This document shows positions 47,101 to 56,849 of a DNA stretch of 64,000 bases, piece by piece. Under the pieces are notes generated by a model. The model saw only the letters and a list, made by a program, of their open reading frames with translations. It was not told where the DNA came from and searched no databases. The translations under genes and the position numbers were made by a program. Numbering within the stretch: position 1 is the stretch's first letter; each line of letters opens with the position of its first letter. The stretch comes from Symsagittifera roscoffensis (Eukaryota; Xenacoelomorpha; Acoela; Convolutidae). The stretch lies in the NCBI RefSeq assembly GCF_963678635.1, contig NC_087067.1, positions 57,390,388 through 57,454,387 of the forward strand, given 5' to 3'.

Positions 47101-48686
47101 TTGTACTTTATACGGCGTGTGGGGGATGATTTTCAGAAAAATTTCAAATTTAAGAAAAAAAAATTCGTTTTAATTTATTTCATTTATTTTTTTATTGTTA
47201 TTACTGCTACTCCATAATTTTTAAAGTCAGTCGCGACATTCAAGGCTTCGATACGAGCAGTCTTGTTGTTTTTGGTTTTGTTTGTATTCAATCATAAACA
47301 TTTTTCATCTGCGATTTTTCTCCTAGGTGGGGAAAGTGAGGTAAGTGTGTAAAAGAAATTAAATTGAAATTAAGCAAGAATGCTGGTATCAGAGAAAAAA
47401 TTCGACCTGTTTGCCTGCTTTTCAAGATCAATCGAAATCTTTTTGACTTGAAAACCTTAAAACTGTTTGATAAAAATGAAAACTTTTTCCCTTTTTTTTA
47501 TCAAATTTTTTGTTTTCTATTTGATATTCCTACACGCTAAGTTAAGTACAAATTAAAACCTTTTTGCTCTAGTAAGGTGTAAACACTTTAAATTACAATT
47601 TAAATTAATAGCCTAAGATCAACTTGGGATGATAAAGTTTGCCACCTCTTCGTTGATAGGACAATATTTATTGCGTGTTGATTTTCTTATATTGAATTAT
47701 AGTGGTCACAGTAATCCAAAATTCGAACCAATATAAATTTTTAACTTTGCGAAAAAAGATCACAGTTTATAAACCCTTTTTTCATTTTATTGCTGGGTAT
47801 CAATATCTTTGGAATGTATGAAAATTTCCGTCGAAAATTGCTAGTTAAAAGTTCGAAATTTGTTTGGAAAAAAAAAACAAAAGTAGTATGGATATACGAC
47901 ACTGGGATCGGGGGGGGGGGGGGGGGGGGGGGATTGATCTCTTCAGGGATCATTGGGTATAGATTATACCAAATGATCCCTATGTAAATATTTATACCTA
48001 ATGATTCCTATGTAAAATATTTATACCTAAAGATCCCTATGTAAAATTTTCATAGCTAATGATCCCTATGAAAAAAATTTCCAAAAAAATTTTCCATAAA
48101 AAATTTCAAGAAAAAAAATTTCAAGTTTTATTTTCAATTTTTTTTTCATTTATTTTTTACAATTTTCTTTTCAATCTATGTATAACTGATGATCTCTATA
48201 TATATTGTTCCCTAAGTTAAACCACTGTTCCTATGTATAATTTTTCATAGCTAATGATCCCTATGTAAAAATTTATACCTGGTGATCCCTATGTAAAATA
48301 TTTATACCTAATGATCCCTATGTAAACTTTTCATAGCTAATGATCACTATGAAAAAAATTTCCAAAGAAAATTTTCCATAAAAAATTTCAAAAAAAAAAT
48401 TTCAAGTTTTTTTTTCAATTTTTTTTTCATATATTTTTTACAATTTTCTTTTCAATCTATGTTTAACTGATGATCTATATATATATTGTTCCCTAAGTTA
48501 AACCACTGTTCCTATGTATAATTTTTCATAGCTAATGATCCCTATGTAAAAATTTATACCTAATGATCCCTGTGTAAAATATATAAACCTAATGATCCCT
48601 ATGCAAAATATTTATACCAAATGATCCCTATGTAAAAAAATTATACCTAATGATCCCTATGTAAATATTTATACCTAATGATCCCT
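46693..48686 (+). repeat. ~2 kb direct duplication, right copy
   Basis: Right partner of the segment at 37344. Its left boundary falls inside FAM1 copy 7, which is complete here but 5'-truncated in the left copy, so this looks like the source and the left copy the product. Contains a 23 G run (47910-47932) and the minisatellite 47948-48686. Confidence 0.9.
47948..48686 (+). repeat. AATGATCCCTATGTAAA minisatellite, right copy
   Basis: Same units and interruptions as the left copy but with fewer terminal units; it ends at CCTAAGGTAAAATATATATACG. Confidence 0.9.
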
Positions 48687-49357
48687 AAGGTAAAATATAT
48701 ATACGTAATAGTGTATGTTTTCTTCTTACGTTTGTCTAATTTTCTGTTTTTTTTTGTATCTTAAAAAACATCAAGTTCCCTTATGTACTATGAAACTCTC
48801 AAAGTCTGCTCAAAGAACACTGAACAATAGCTGAGAGATGTGCTTTTGGCAGGTACTCTTAATTGCGAATCTTTAATGTTAATATGCACATTTCACACCC
48901 ATGATTCTTTCCTTAACCTGGCGACAACAAATTAAACCACCCCCCCCCCCCCCCCCCCACATCCAGGCACTCATCTCGGATTTTATCGAGGGAATGGGGG
49001 TCAGATTTTCAAAAAAGTTTTTGAAAATTTTGTGAACCTAATTGACATAATTGAGTTTCCGAGCGCTCCCAGAATTTTAGAACATTTTGGACAACTTTTT
49101 TTGTCCAGGTCAAACAGGTCAAAAAGTCATCTTTGGACACTTTTTGGAAAATGTTGACTAAAAACCGCGTTTTTTGGCGCGCGCTCCCCCTGAAAAAAGG
49201 GAAATATATATTGAGGGTCTGACAGCCAAAAGTTGTTTCCTTAAAAAGTATCAAAGAGAACCCCCCTACCAAATATGACCCTGCCTACATCAGAGGTTTT
49301 GTAGTTTTGAGATGTTAAAAATTGCTGGGGGGAAATAAGAAAATTTTAGCAATGTAC
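48687..49357. other. Non-coding with a C-run
   Basis: A run of about 19 C at 48940-48958. No gene recognised in the remainder. Confidence 0.5.
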
Positions 49358-49561
49358 CTGTAGCTAGATTGGGATTGACTTGCGCTGGGTTGTGTTGGCT
49401 TAGTGAGGGTAAACTGTAGATCTTTAGTAGAGGGTGGGGCTCTGTGGGAGGTAGTTGTTGTTGACCTGTTGTTGATATCCACCACCCCCCGACTGGAGGT
49501 CACACATGGCTTAGATGGCAGTAATGAGTTCTGATCATTGAATGGCGACTTGAGTTTGCGT
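49358..49561 (-). CDS. Probable internal exon of an unidentified gene
   Basis: Minus-strand open segment bounded by a good acceptor (TTTTTTTTTCAG) and a donor (CTACAG|GTACAT). It encodes 67 codons with a basic start (RKLKSPFNDQNSLLPSKPC) and then S-, T-, P- and Q-rich sequence (TKPTQPSASQSQSSY), typical of a disordered region. GC and codon use stand out from the AT-rich surroundings, supporting real coding sequence. It lies 3' of the Notch stop on the same strand, so it belongs to another gene. The protein is not recognised. Confidence 0.5.
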
Positions 49562-50115
49562 CTGAAAAAAAAACATTAAAAATAATTGTAAAAACTCAAC
49601 AACCCGTTTATGAAAAACTGAAGTTCAAAAAGGACAAAAATGAAGCATTTTTTACTGGAAAAGTATGAGCATCAAAGCTGTAGAAAATAATGGTTAAAAT
49701 TTAAGTGGTCCTTGACAATTAAACTATCAAAAAATCAACATTGTTACGTTTACAATTAATGCCAAATTGTTGAAAACCTCATTTCAGGTCAACGAAATCG
49801 GACGATTTAATTAGACAATTATTTTATTTTAAAAGCCTTTTTTACAAAAACTGAGGCTACTACAAATCAAATTTTTTATGAAAAATCATGAGCTTCAAAA
49901 AAAACAAGACTAGAAAACAAGAGCCAGGATTTAACAAAAGAATAAAATTGACAAAAAACGTGAATGCGTACTTTAGTAATGCGTACTTGAATGCGTACGT
50001 GAATGCGTACTTTGCGTACGTAAATGCGTGCTTTAGTAATTTAGAATTAAATTACAAATTGAAATACATTGACACTACAAAGAATATCAAAGGTTCTTTG
50101 CTGCAGATTCGACAG
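49562..50115. other. Non-coding with an AATGCGTAC minisatellite
   Basis: The only structure seen is six or so AATGCGTAC/T units at 49969-50034. Confidence 0.5.
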
Positions 50116-50664
50116 CTAGGCGGCGGTTGCGTTCAGCACGACGCTTTTTTTGAGAGGGTCGCTTTTTGTGTTCTTTATTTTTCTTAAGTTTGCCGTATTA
50201 CTTCGGACTATCGAGATAGACTTTAGTTCAAGGTCAGTTTCTTGGTGAATTTGGAAGTACTGACGGAGTAAGCGAGTGTTTTTCAGCTTACGCTTAGAGA
50301 TTAAGTCGCCAGTCACGCTTAAAATTGAAATGCCCGTTGAGCAAAGCAAATCGTAGATATTAGGAGTTTCGACTCGTTGACAATATACAATTGCAGCAAT
50401 GTTACTTTTGTAATAAAGCAGAATGTTGCGCAGTTCGAATTCCCTGAGTGCTGTATCGTTGTTACTATTGTGCTTGCTGATTGAATTGTTGATCAGGTCG
50501 TGCCAGATTATTATATCATTTCTATGGGCTAATTCGCCGTCTGGTTTGGGCACGTTTTGGTGCCCAAAAAAGTTTGGGCACGTTTTGATTGGTACTTGTG
50601 GTTGAGACTTAAACCACCAAGGGCATAACAGTATTGCGATATACGGTTCTGCTCGGCTATACGT
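50116..50664 (-). CDS. Unidentified ORF, no clear start
   Basis: Minus-strand frame, open from about 50664 to a TAG at 50116-50118. It includes NDIIIWHDLINNSISKHNSN, ALREFELRNILLYY, AAIVYCQRVETPNIYDLL and a basic C-terminus. Balanced composition with alternating hydrophobic strands and helices suggests a globular protein. No ATG is found in frame before NDIIIW, so it would need an upstream exon, a non-ATG start, or be a fragment. GTTTGGGCACGTTTTG occurs twice within 45 bp at 50543-50588, inside the frame. Family unknown. Confidence 0.4.
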   Translation of the reverse strand, partial: TYSRAEPYIAILLCPWWFKSQPQVPIKTCPNFFGHQNVPKPDGELAHRNDIIIWHDLINNSISKHNSNNDTALREFELRNILLYYKSNIAAIVYCQRVETPNIYDLLCSTGISILSVTGDLISKRKLKNTRLLRQYFQIHQETDLELKSISIVRSNTANLRKIKNTKSDPLKKSVVLNATAA

Positions 50665-50699
50665 AGCGTTTTATGAGCACCAGAGAGCGAGCTAGCGGC

Positions 50700-51221
50700 T
50701 AATATATACATTTACGACGGCATTCGGCACGATAAAAAAAAATCTGGGGGGAATCAAGTCAACCGGATTTTGAGAATCTCACACCTGCTCAGAAACAACC
50801 TGCTCAGAGTTGCAACAACTCAAAGGGATTGACTTGATATAGTGCTAAGGGGTCTGTACACTGCGTAATATTGCAGTGCTTACGTTTGCTGGGCTGTTTT
50901 TTTTTGAAAATTTTTTTTCTTCTTATCGTCTACGTCAGTTTGGTACCGAAATTAGACGATTTGGGGTCGATTTCGGATTTTTCAATGTTTTGCGAAACTT
51001 TTCTCAAAAATTTTCACAAATATTTTTTCTAACGGGTCGGAACGGTGGGTTCGGGTTTGAGTTATTGACTACTAACTATAAACTAGCAAATGAAACCAAA
51101 ATTTTAACTTTTAGTCAAATTTTTTCGATCTTCGATTTTTTTTTTGGATTTCGGATTTTCTGGGTGGGGTATTCGGGTTAGACTATTGGCAAAAGCACGG
51201 TAAACATTTTTTCATCTAAAA
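50700..51221. other. Non-coding, T-rich
   Basis: Open frames here are phenylalanine-rich low-complexity sequence; no gene accepted. Confidence 0.5.
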
Positions 51222-51342
51222 CTGGCTATATTTAATTTAATTCCTTTTCACCCCAATTTTGGACCCCGAACAAATATTTTTTAGAAGTTTATTTGATGCA
51301 AAAATGCAGCTATTCACCGGTAAGTTGTTGTCTGTGCTCGGG
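51222..51342 (+). repeat. Repeated ATG-to-splice-donor module, copy 2
   Basis: Second copy of the 45724 module with the same ATGCAGCTATTCACCGGTAA core (ATG at 51304) followed by TGTCTGTGCTCGGG. After that the two copies diverge. Confidence 0.6.
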
Positions 51343-52162
51343 TGACACTGAGTTTTTTTGTCAGTGTCAAAATTTTTCAATTCACAAAAATTTCAAAAAA
51401 ATTTAGTCAGTATTGTTTTAAATTAGGCAATGATCCAGATTGCGTAATTTTTTGCTGGGATATCTGAACATGCTAATCCACGTTCGAAACTAGATGCCAA
51501 TCCCGTTTTATGTAACATTTATACTTTTGTCGTTCGATGGTGCAGTTTGCCCTCCTTTTAACAAACGAAATGAACTCAATCAGACTCAAAAAATCCAGTT
51601 TGAGCGTGAACAACTTTTATAAGACTTCGTATTTGAAAAAAAATAGCCAACAGAAAATTCGAAACGTGGTTTAAGAACATGGAAACTGAAAAACCGTAGC
51701 AAGAAAAATCGCAACAATTTGAACTTTCGAAATGTAGGAAAAACTTAAAATTAAAGACCGCTTTTCGAAATTTTGATCATTTTTCCCCGCCGTGTTTGCT
51801 TTCGTAATTGGAGAGTAAAATTTGCCTTCATTTTAGCAAATGTACTCAGTAAATGTATACATACTCAAGTGCATTCATAAATGCATTAATATGTAGTACT
51901 TTAATCTCGCATTTTTGCTTTTGTAGTTGGAGTGAAATTTGCCTACCTTTTAGCTTATGAACTTGAATGAAACTCAGAAAGTGCATATATACCCTTTTAC
52001 CAGTACACTCATAAATGCATTAAAATTGAATGAAGATAATTGAGCGTTTTAAGACTTTAAAAACAAAAACTAATCAAGACCTATTTGTGAAAATTGCTTC
52101 GCTCTTTTACACTTAAAAAACAAACAAAAAGTCATCACGACCTATTTAAAAGCTTTCGCTGC
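51343..52162. other. Old dispersed repeats, non-coding
   Basis: CCTCCTTTTAACAAACGAAATGA near 51550 has a relative at about 61532 in a Notch intron. A TTTGCC-TTTTAGC...CATAAATGCATTAA module occurs twice (51820-51890, 51940-52030). No gene. Confidence 0.5.
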
Positions 52163-53302
52163 GTTAATTAAGGAGTGCAGCCAGTGTTTAGAAAGCCGCG
52201 TATTCATACTCGTCAGTATTTAGACAAATACTGTATGAACAAATCAGAACCGAGAAAAGACATAGATAATCCAAAATAAATAATAACTAGCGTTTAGCGC
52301 ACCTTCGGTGCTTCGAAATTTTCCGACAGCTCATGAAAAACCGCATACATTGGAAACAACATCCGCAAACTTTTAGTGTACTCTGACTGCACCCAATTAC
52401 AGGGTTGGTAATTTCGAACTTTTAAATTTTTTAAATTCCTCATATCTCGAAAACTACAAAGAATTGAGCAGTCATACTTGAAAGCAAGATTCACAATCTT
52501 TGATAGTACTCTGACAGGACCTAACTACAGGGTTGGGAATTTCAGATTTTGCGGAAAATAATTAATTCAAATTTTCTAAAATTATTTGAAAAAATCAACA
52601 AAAAACATCATATCTCGAAAACTACAAAAAATTGGGCAATCATATCTGGAGGCAAGATTCGTAATCTTTGAGATTACTTTGACAGGACCCAACTACGGGG
52701 TTGGGAATTTCAGATTTTGCGGAAAAAAATTAATTTGAGTTTTCTGAAAACCTTTTTGAAAAAATCACAAAAAACGTCATATCTCGAAAACTACAAGGAT
52801 TTGAACAATCATATTTGGAGGCAAGATTTGCAACTCCTTAAAGTACTCTGGCAGCACCCAACAACAGGGTTGGGAGCTTCAAGTTTTGTAAATTATTTTG
52901 TTTTTTAAAATTTCTGAAAAATTTTGAAAAATCTCAAAAATCGTCTTACCTCGTTAACTAAAATGATTCGGGCATTCAAAATTGGAGGCCAAATTCGCAA
53001 CCCCTAATTCGATATTGGCTTCTTAATTTAAACTTATTCAAATTAACCACTAAAAACAAATTGGTAAATCGAAAAAAAATTCTTAACCATTGGATTATAC
53101 GATATAGCTTAAACATGCAAAAATAATACGTTGAAAAAGCTTAAACATGGCGAGATAGTGAAGCCCGTATTTAAATATATAATAGATTATTTATTAATTT
53201 CTTCTTTGGCTCGATTCTAATTGGTTGAAACAGTATTTGTCTAAATACTGACCAGTCTGAATACGCTGTTGTCTAAATACTGCTATGTGACCGTTAATTA
53301 AC
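52163..53302. mobile_element. Foldback MITE (~240 bp) split by a Helitron-like insertion
   Basis: Left arm 52163-52260 and right arm 53203-53302 are inverted repeats of ~100 bp at roughly 75% identity, sharing GTTAATTAA, GCGTATTCA and GTCAGTATTTAGACAAATAC. Removing the 900 bp inside (52287-53186) leaves a ~240 bp element made almost entirely of its two arms, a typical foldback MITE. No coding capacity. Confidence 0.65.
52287..53186 (-). mobile_element. Helitron-like non-autonomous element with four satellite monomers
   Basis: Read on the minus strand: A|TCTATTATATATTTAAATAC at the 5' end and the palindrome GCACCGAAGGTGC, eight bases, then CTAG|T at the 3' end. The TC start, CTRR end, terminal palindrome and A|T insertion site together are the Helitron signature. 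The interior (52320-53010, minus strand) holds four ~168 bp monomers of the same satellite as 1-16420, strongly diverged: repeats of CATATCTCGAAAACTACAAA and CTACAGGGTTGGGAATTTC on the plus strand, spaced 168, 171 and 166 bases. No Rep/helicase, so it is non-autonomous. Confidence 0.65.
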
Positions 53303-53309
53303 TCTTAAC

Positions 53310-53834
53310 AAGACTGCTCGTATCAGGGCGAAGCCCTGAATGTTCCGACTGCCTTTTAAGGTTTATGGAGCAGCAGTAATAACATTTAAAAAAAATGAAA
53401 TAGAACAAAATAAAGTTTTTTTTCTAAAATTTGAAATTTTTTAATGAAAATCATCAACTCACATGCCATTTAAAGTACAAAAAGATAGATTTCGTTCCTT
53501 GTAACAAATCAATTATGGCAATTAAGCTTCGTTCAACTAATTTAAAACGATTTCTAAGGCGGATTAAATCTCCGCTTACGCGTTAATAGCGCGAATTATA
53601 TCGCGCGTTAATTGTCTCAAATTGGCCAAAATGGCAATCTTTAAACCCCCATAGTTTTACGAAAAATGATCACAGGTGAAATATCTTTTCAAATTGAAGC
53701 TCAGGAACACAACACCTTTCGAATGATATAAAAAAGTTCCGTCAAAAATTGCTAGTTAAAAAGTCGAAATTTGTCTGAAAAAAAACCCACCCCGAGCACA
53801 ATTATTCCGTTACTTTCGTATCGAAAGTCGGAAC
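53310..53834 (-). mobile_element. FAM1 hairpin repeat, copy 8 (minus)
   Basis: Full length with perfect end hairpins (GGGCGAAGCCC and ACTTTCGTATCGAAAGT as read on plus). Inserted only a few bases from the right arm of the MITE. Confidence 0.8.
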
Positions 53835-54518
53835 AATAACCTGATTCAACTTTTTTTGATCAAAATTGCCACGCAAAAAGTTTACTCAAGCCATAAATCC
53901 ACACACTTATAATTTTATTCTCAAGCACAAAGTATTCTCAGCACGGTGGCCAGTCAATAAGCAGAAAGGTCCAAGTGCAGAATGGGTCCAAGAGCAGAAA
54001 AACAGAAAAAATTTGACTAATATTGGTTTAATTTAATCCAGAACTTTTAAAAAGATTTAATCAAAAATCTTAATGAAATTAGTCAATTCATGCATAATTT
54101 TTTCGTTTTCTTGGCAGTTTTTGACAATTCTGATAATTGTTTTTATCAATTAGCCCGTATAAACCAATATTAGTCTGAAATTTTCCGTTTTTCTGCTCTT
54201 AGACCCATTCTGCACTTGGACTATTCTGCTTATTGCTCCGCCTCCTCTCAGCACTAAGTCTTATACATCGAAAAGTCATTTTTACTAAAACTCAAAGTTC
54301 GATTATAAAAATAAGTCTATTGCATAGTAAAATATCGAAACGGTGATGCAAGACATGAACAAGTTCTTGACGTTATCACAATTATTTAGAACAAAATCAA
54401 ATACCACGAAAATAATATTTCATGAAATCAACGAGCAAAGTAACATTAAAACACAGAACAGTAAATACAAACAGAATTAAACATCGTATTTTTCTTTGCG
54501 AAATTACAAATGATAAAC
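53835..54518. other. Non-coding; inverted pair of ~100 bp
   Basis: GTCCAAGTGCAGAATGGGTC at about 53970 and its near reverse complement GACCCATTCTGCACTTGGAC at about 54204, each flanked by matching AGAGCAGAAAAACAG-type sequence, form the ends of a ~270 bp palindromic element (53958-54232), probably another MITE. Confidence 0.6.
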
Positions 54519-54903
54519 AAGACTGCTCGTATCAGGGCGAAGCCCTGAATGTTCCGACTGCCTTTTGAGGTTTATGGAGCAGCAGTAAAAACATTATTTT
54601 ATTTCATTGAATTTTTTAAAAACGAAAAAAAATTTTTGAAATTTTTTATGAAAATTATTCCCCCACAGGCCATATAAAACAGAAAGGGACAGATTTTGTT
54701 CCTTGTAACAAATCATTCATGGCAAATAAGCTTCGTTGAACCAATTTGGAATGATTTATAAGACGGAATAAATCACCACTTACGCGTTAATAGCGCGAAT
54801 TATAACGCGCGTTAATTGTCCCAAATTGGTCAAAATTTGTCTGAAGAAAAAAAACCCACGCCGAGCACAAATATTCCGTTACTTTCGTATCGAAAGTCGG
54901 AAC
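54519..54903 (-). mobile_element. FAM1 hairpin repeat, copy 9 (minus, internally deleted)
   Basis: Both end hairpins are present but ~150 bp are missing between AATTGGTCAAAAT and TTGTCTGAAG, relative to full copies. Confidence 0.75.
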
Positions 54904-54961
54904 AATAAAATAATAGCCGATCTGAGCTGGGGGGTACTCAAAGTATTGCTATTTGTTTGAT

Positions 54962-54967
54962 TTTATT
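54962..54967 (-). promoter_or_regulatory. Candidate Notch polyadenylation signal
   Basis: AATAAA on the minus strand, 195 bases after the Notch stop codon and just before a FAM1 copy. It is the first such hexamer in the 3' UTR. Confidence 0.5.
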
Positions 54968-55161
54968 AAATTTTTGGCAAGAGCAGAAACTGCCGTAAAT
55001 TACAACGCAGTGAATCAAATTTAAAACATGTGATTGTTTTATGCTAAAATATGGTATGCAAATTAGAAGTTTTAAACGAACAATGCGAAGGAAGTTTAAA
55101 AATGATCGACATACGACTCTCCAGCAGTTTCAAGGAAGACTGAAGATTTTTCTACATTAAC

Positions 55162-56730
55162 TTAGAAGTGAGCGACTGCAGTTTCTTCGTTATAATCGTA
55201 TCCATTATGGGCATTCAACATTCTATCTTCTCCGGTATTAGTCGAATTCATAAATCCGTTCTCAACATTCATTCCACTTAGAGGCAAATTTTGCATAGAA
55301 AACTGGAAGCTCTGTGCTCCATTATTCGCCAGGCCATTGGTCATCACACTTTGCGGGTTGTTTCTGGTCATAGAATTTGTATGACTTAGGGCCGGTTGGT
55401 AAATTGGGTTGATGAAATCGTAATCTAGTCCTGTCAAGGAACTGTTGAGATTATAGTTACTGGAGAATTCAGCAGAAATAGGCAAGCTTTGTTGCATCTG
55501 AGACTGCTGTCTCAACCCCCCTGCATGATGATTAGGAGGGTTTCCGACGCTCACATTTCGGCTCATATCCTGGTACCCTACACTACTCGCAATAGAGTAC
55601 CTCGGAAGATGATGGAATCCATCCGAAGGTATTTGCTGCATGTTTCTGTATACGGTGTTGTGTACTTCAGGGTACAAAATGGGTCCTGCACTGCTGACTT
55701 GGGGTACACTCGTTTGTTGAATACCTTGCACAGCACCATTAGCTTGTGAGACAAGGTTAGCTTGCGGTAACCCATGAATCGCTGGCTGCTCGTTAACATT
55801 GCTGGTCATCACATTTAGTATCTTAGAACAGTCGGCAGTCGGGTTTTCACTCGCAATCGGCTGCTGGTTCTGGACAGCTTGTTGCGTTGCAAGACTGCTT
55901 GTTGATACTACTTTGGGCAAATGAGCGTAATCATAGTTGATTTTCTCGTAGTTATCATCCTGATCTTCATATACACTAGCTTGAGTGCAATGAAACGGCC
56001 GGTGGTGCGATCCATCGTTTTCCTGCTTCACCAAAACAGGCATTGTTTCACTCCAACTTTCGCAGAATTCCGTGCTGGGTGCTGCCATTTTGAGTCCACT
56101 TGGTGTCAAAATACGAGCCCCTTGTCGGCTGCTATTAGGAGAAACATTAGACACCGGGCAAATCGAAGGAGGAGGCATCGGGAATGTTCCCCCATTTTGC
56201 GGCCCCTGATGATTCGGGTTGATTTGGGCACTTGATGAGGGTGGTTGGTTCGCGAAATGAGAAGTTAACGCATTCATCTGATTTGGGACTGTTTCGTGGA
56301 AATATCGCCCAGAAGATGGATCTTGAGTCAGAACCACAGTTTGACATTGAGCTCCGTTATTTGGGGGAGAAATCATAAATGCCTGTTGGGTCTTCGCCAT
56401 CACACCGGGCGACCCTCCGTTGGGATTCTGGATCCCATTTAGATGGTGCGGGTTCACGAAATTAGGGTTAACGTGCAAATTGGGGTGCTGGGCAAAGGGT
56501 ATTCTGCCGTCTTGGTTTTGATGAAGCATGAAAAAATTGGAAGGGTTGACAATTCCCATATGATTGGGTTTTCCTGAGGGATCTACAACACCATTGTGAG
56601 GCATGACAGGGACGAATTCGTTCGGACGTTTCTTGGGTGCATTTTTGGAGTTGCGCACTTTCGCCTGTTTGCGGTTGTTCTTATTGCGCTGGCTGGGCAT
56701 GTCTGGAAGCGCGAGAACCGGCATCACGTT
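55162..56730 (-). CDS. Notch: Notch, last exon: basic cluster and long disordered C-terminal tail
   Basis: Single 523-codon exon, acceptor CTGGTTTAG, phase 0. Begins NVMPVLALPDMPSQ, then a basic cluster (RNKNNRKQAKVRNSKNAPKK) that fits the nuclear localisation signal C-terminal to the ankyrin repeats. The rest is rich in N, Q, P, S and H with no fold, as expected for a transactivation domain. It ends NYEETAVAHF-like (GYDYNEETAVAHF) and a TAA. The canonical C-terminal PEST/WSSSSP-type degron of other Notch proteins is not visible at the end; an ESWSETMP segment occurs near the middle instead. The codon use and length leave no doubt that it is coding. Confidence 0.85.
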   Translation of the reverse strand, partial: NVMPVLALPDMPSQRNKNNRKQAKVRNSKNAPKKRPNEFVPVMPHNGVVDPSGKPNHMGIVNPSNFFMLHQNQDGRIPFAQHPNLHVNPNFVNPHHLNGIQNPNGGSPGVMAKTQQAFMISPPNNGAQCQTVVLTQDPSSGRYFHETVPNQMNALTSHFANQPPSSSAQINPNHQGPQNGGTFPMPPPSICPVSNVSPNSSRQGARILTPSGLKMAAPSTEFCESWSETMPVLVKQENDGSHHRPFHCTQASVYEDQDDNYEKINYDYAHLPKVVSTSSLATQQAVQNQQPIASENPTADCSKILNVMTSNVNEQPAIHGLPQANLVSQANGAVQGIQQTSVPQVSSAGPILYPEVHNTVYRNMQQIPSDGFHHLPRYSIASSVGYQDMSRNVSVGNPPNHHAGGLRQQSQMQQSLPISAEFSSNYNLNSSLTGLDYDFINPIYQPALSHTNSMTRNNPQSVMTNGLANNGAQSFQFSMQNLPLSGMNVENGFMNSTNTGEDRMLNAHNGYDYNEETAVAHF

Positions 56731-56849
56731 CTAAACCAGATGCAAATTTAGAAATCCATGTTAATTAGCTAATTGAAATAACGGATATGTTCAGGGCAAG
56801 TTCAAATTACTTTAAGCTTAGCTTTCAACTGTAGAATCTTGATTGTTAG

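Noticed and set aside
47741-47987. Glycine/proline-run open frames over the G-run
   Set aside because: Homopolymer translation in both strands; the length of the run varies between the two copies.
37344-48686. The 2 kb direct repeats as LTRs of one large retroelement
   Set aside because: They contain nested FAM1 fragments, lack TG...CA ends and a primer-binding site, and flank debris from unrelated elements on opposite strands.
50876-51181. Phenylalanine-rich plus-strand frame
   Set aside because: Low-complexity T-rich sequence.
55489-56235. Open frames on the plus strand opposite the Notch tail exon
   Set aside because: Shadow frames of the 523-codon minus-strand exon, with poor composition.
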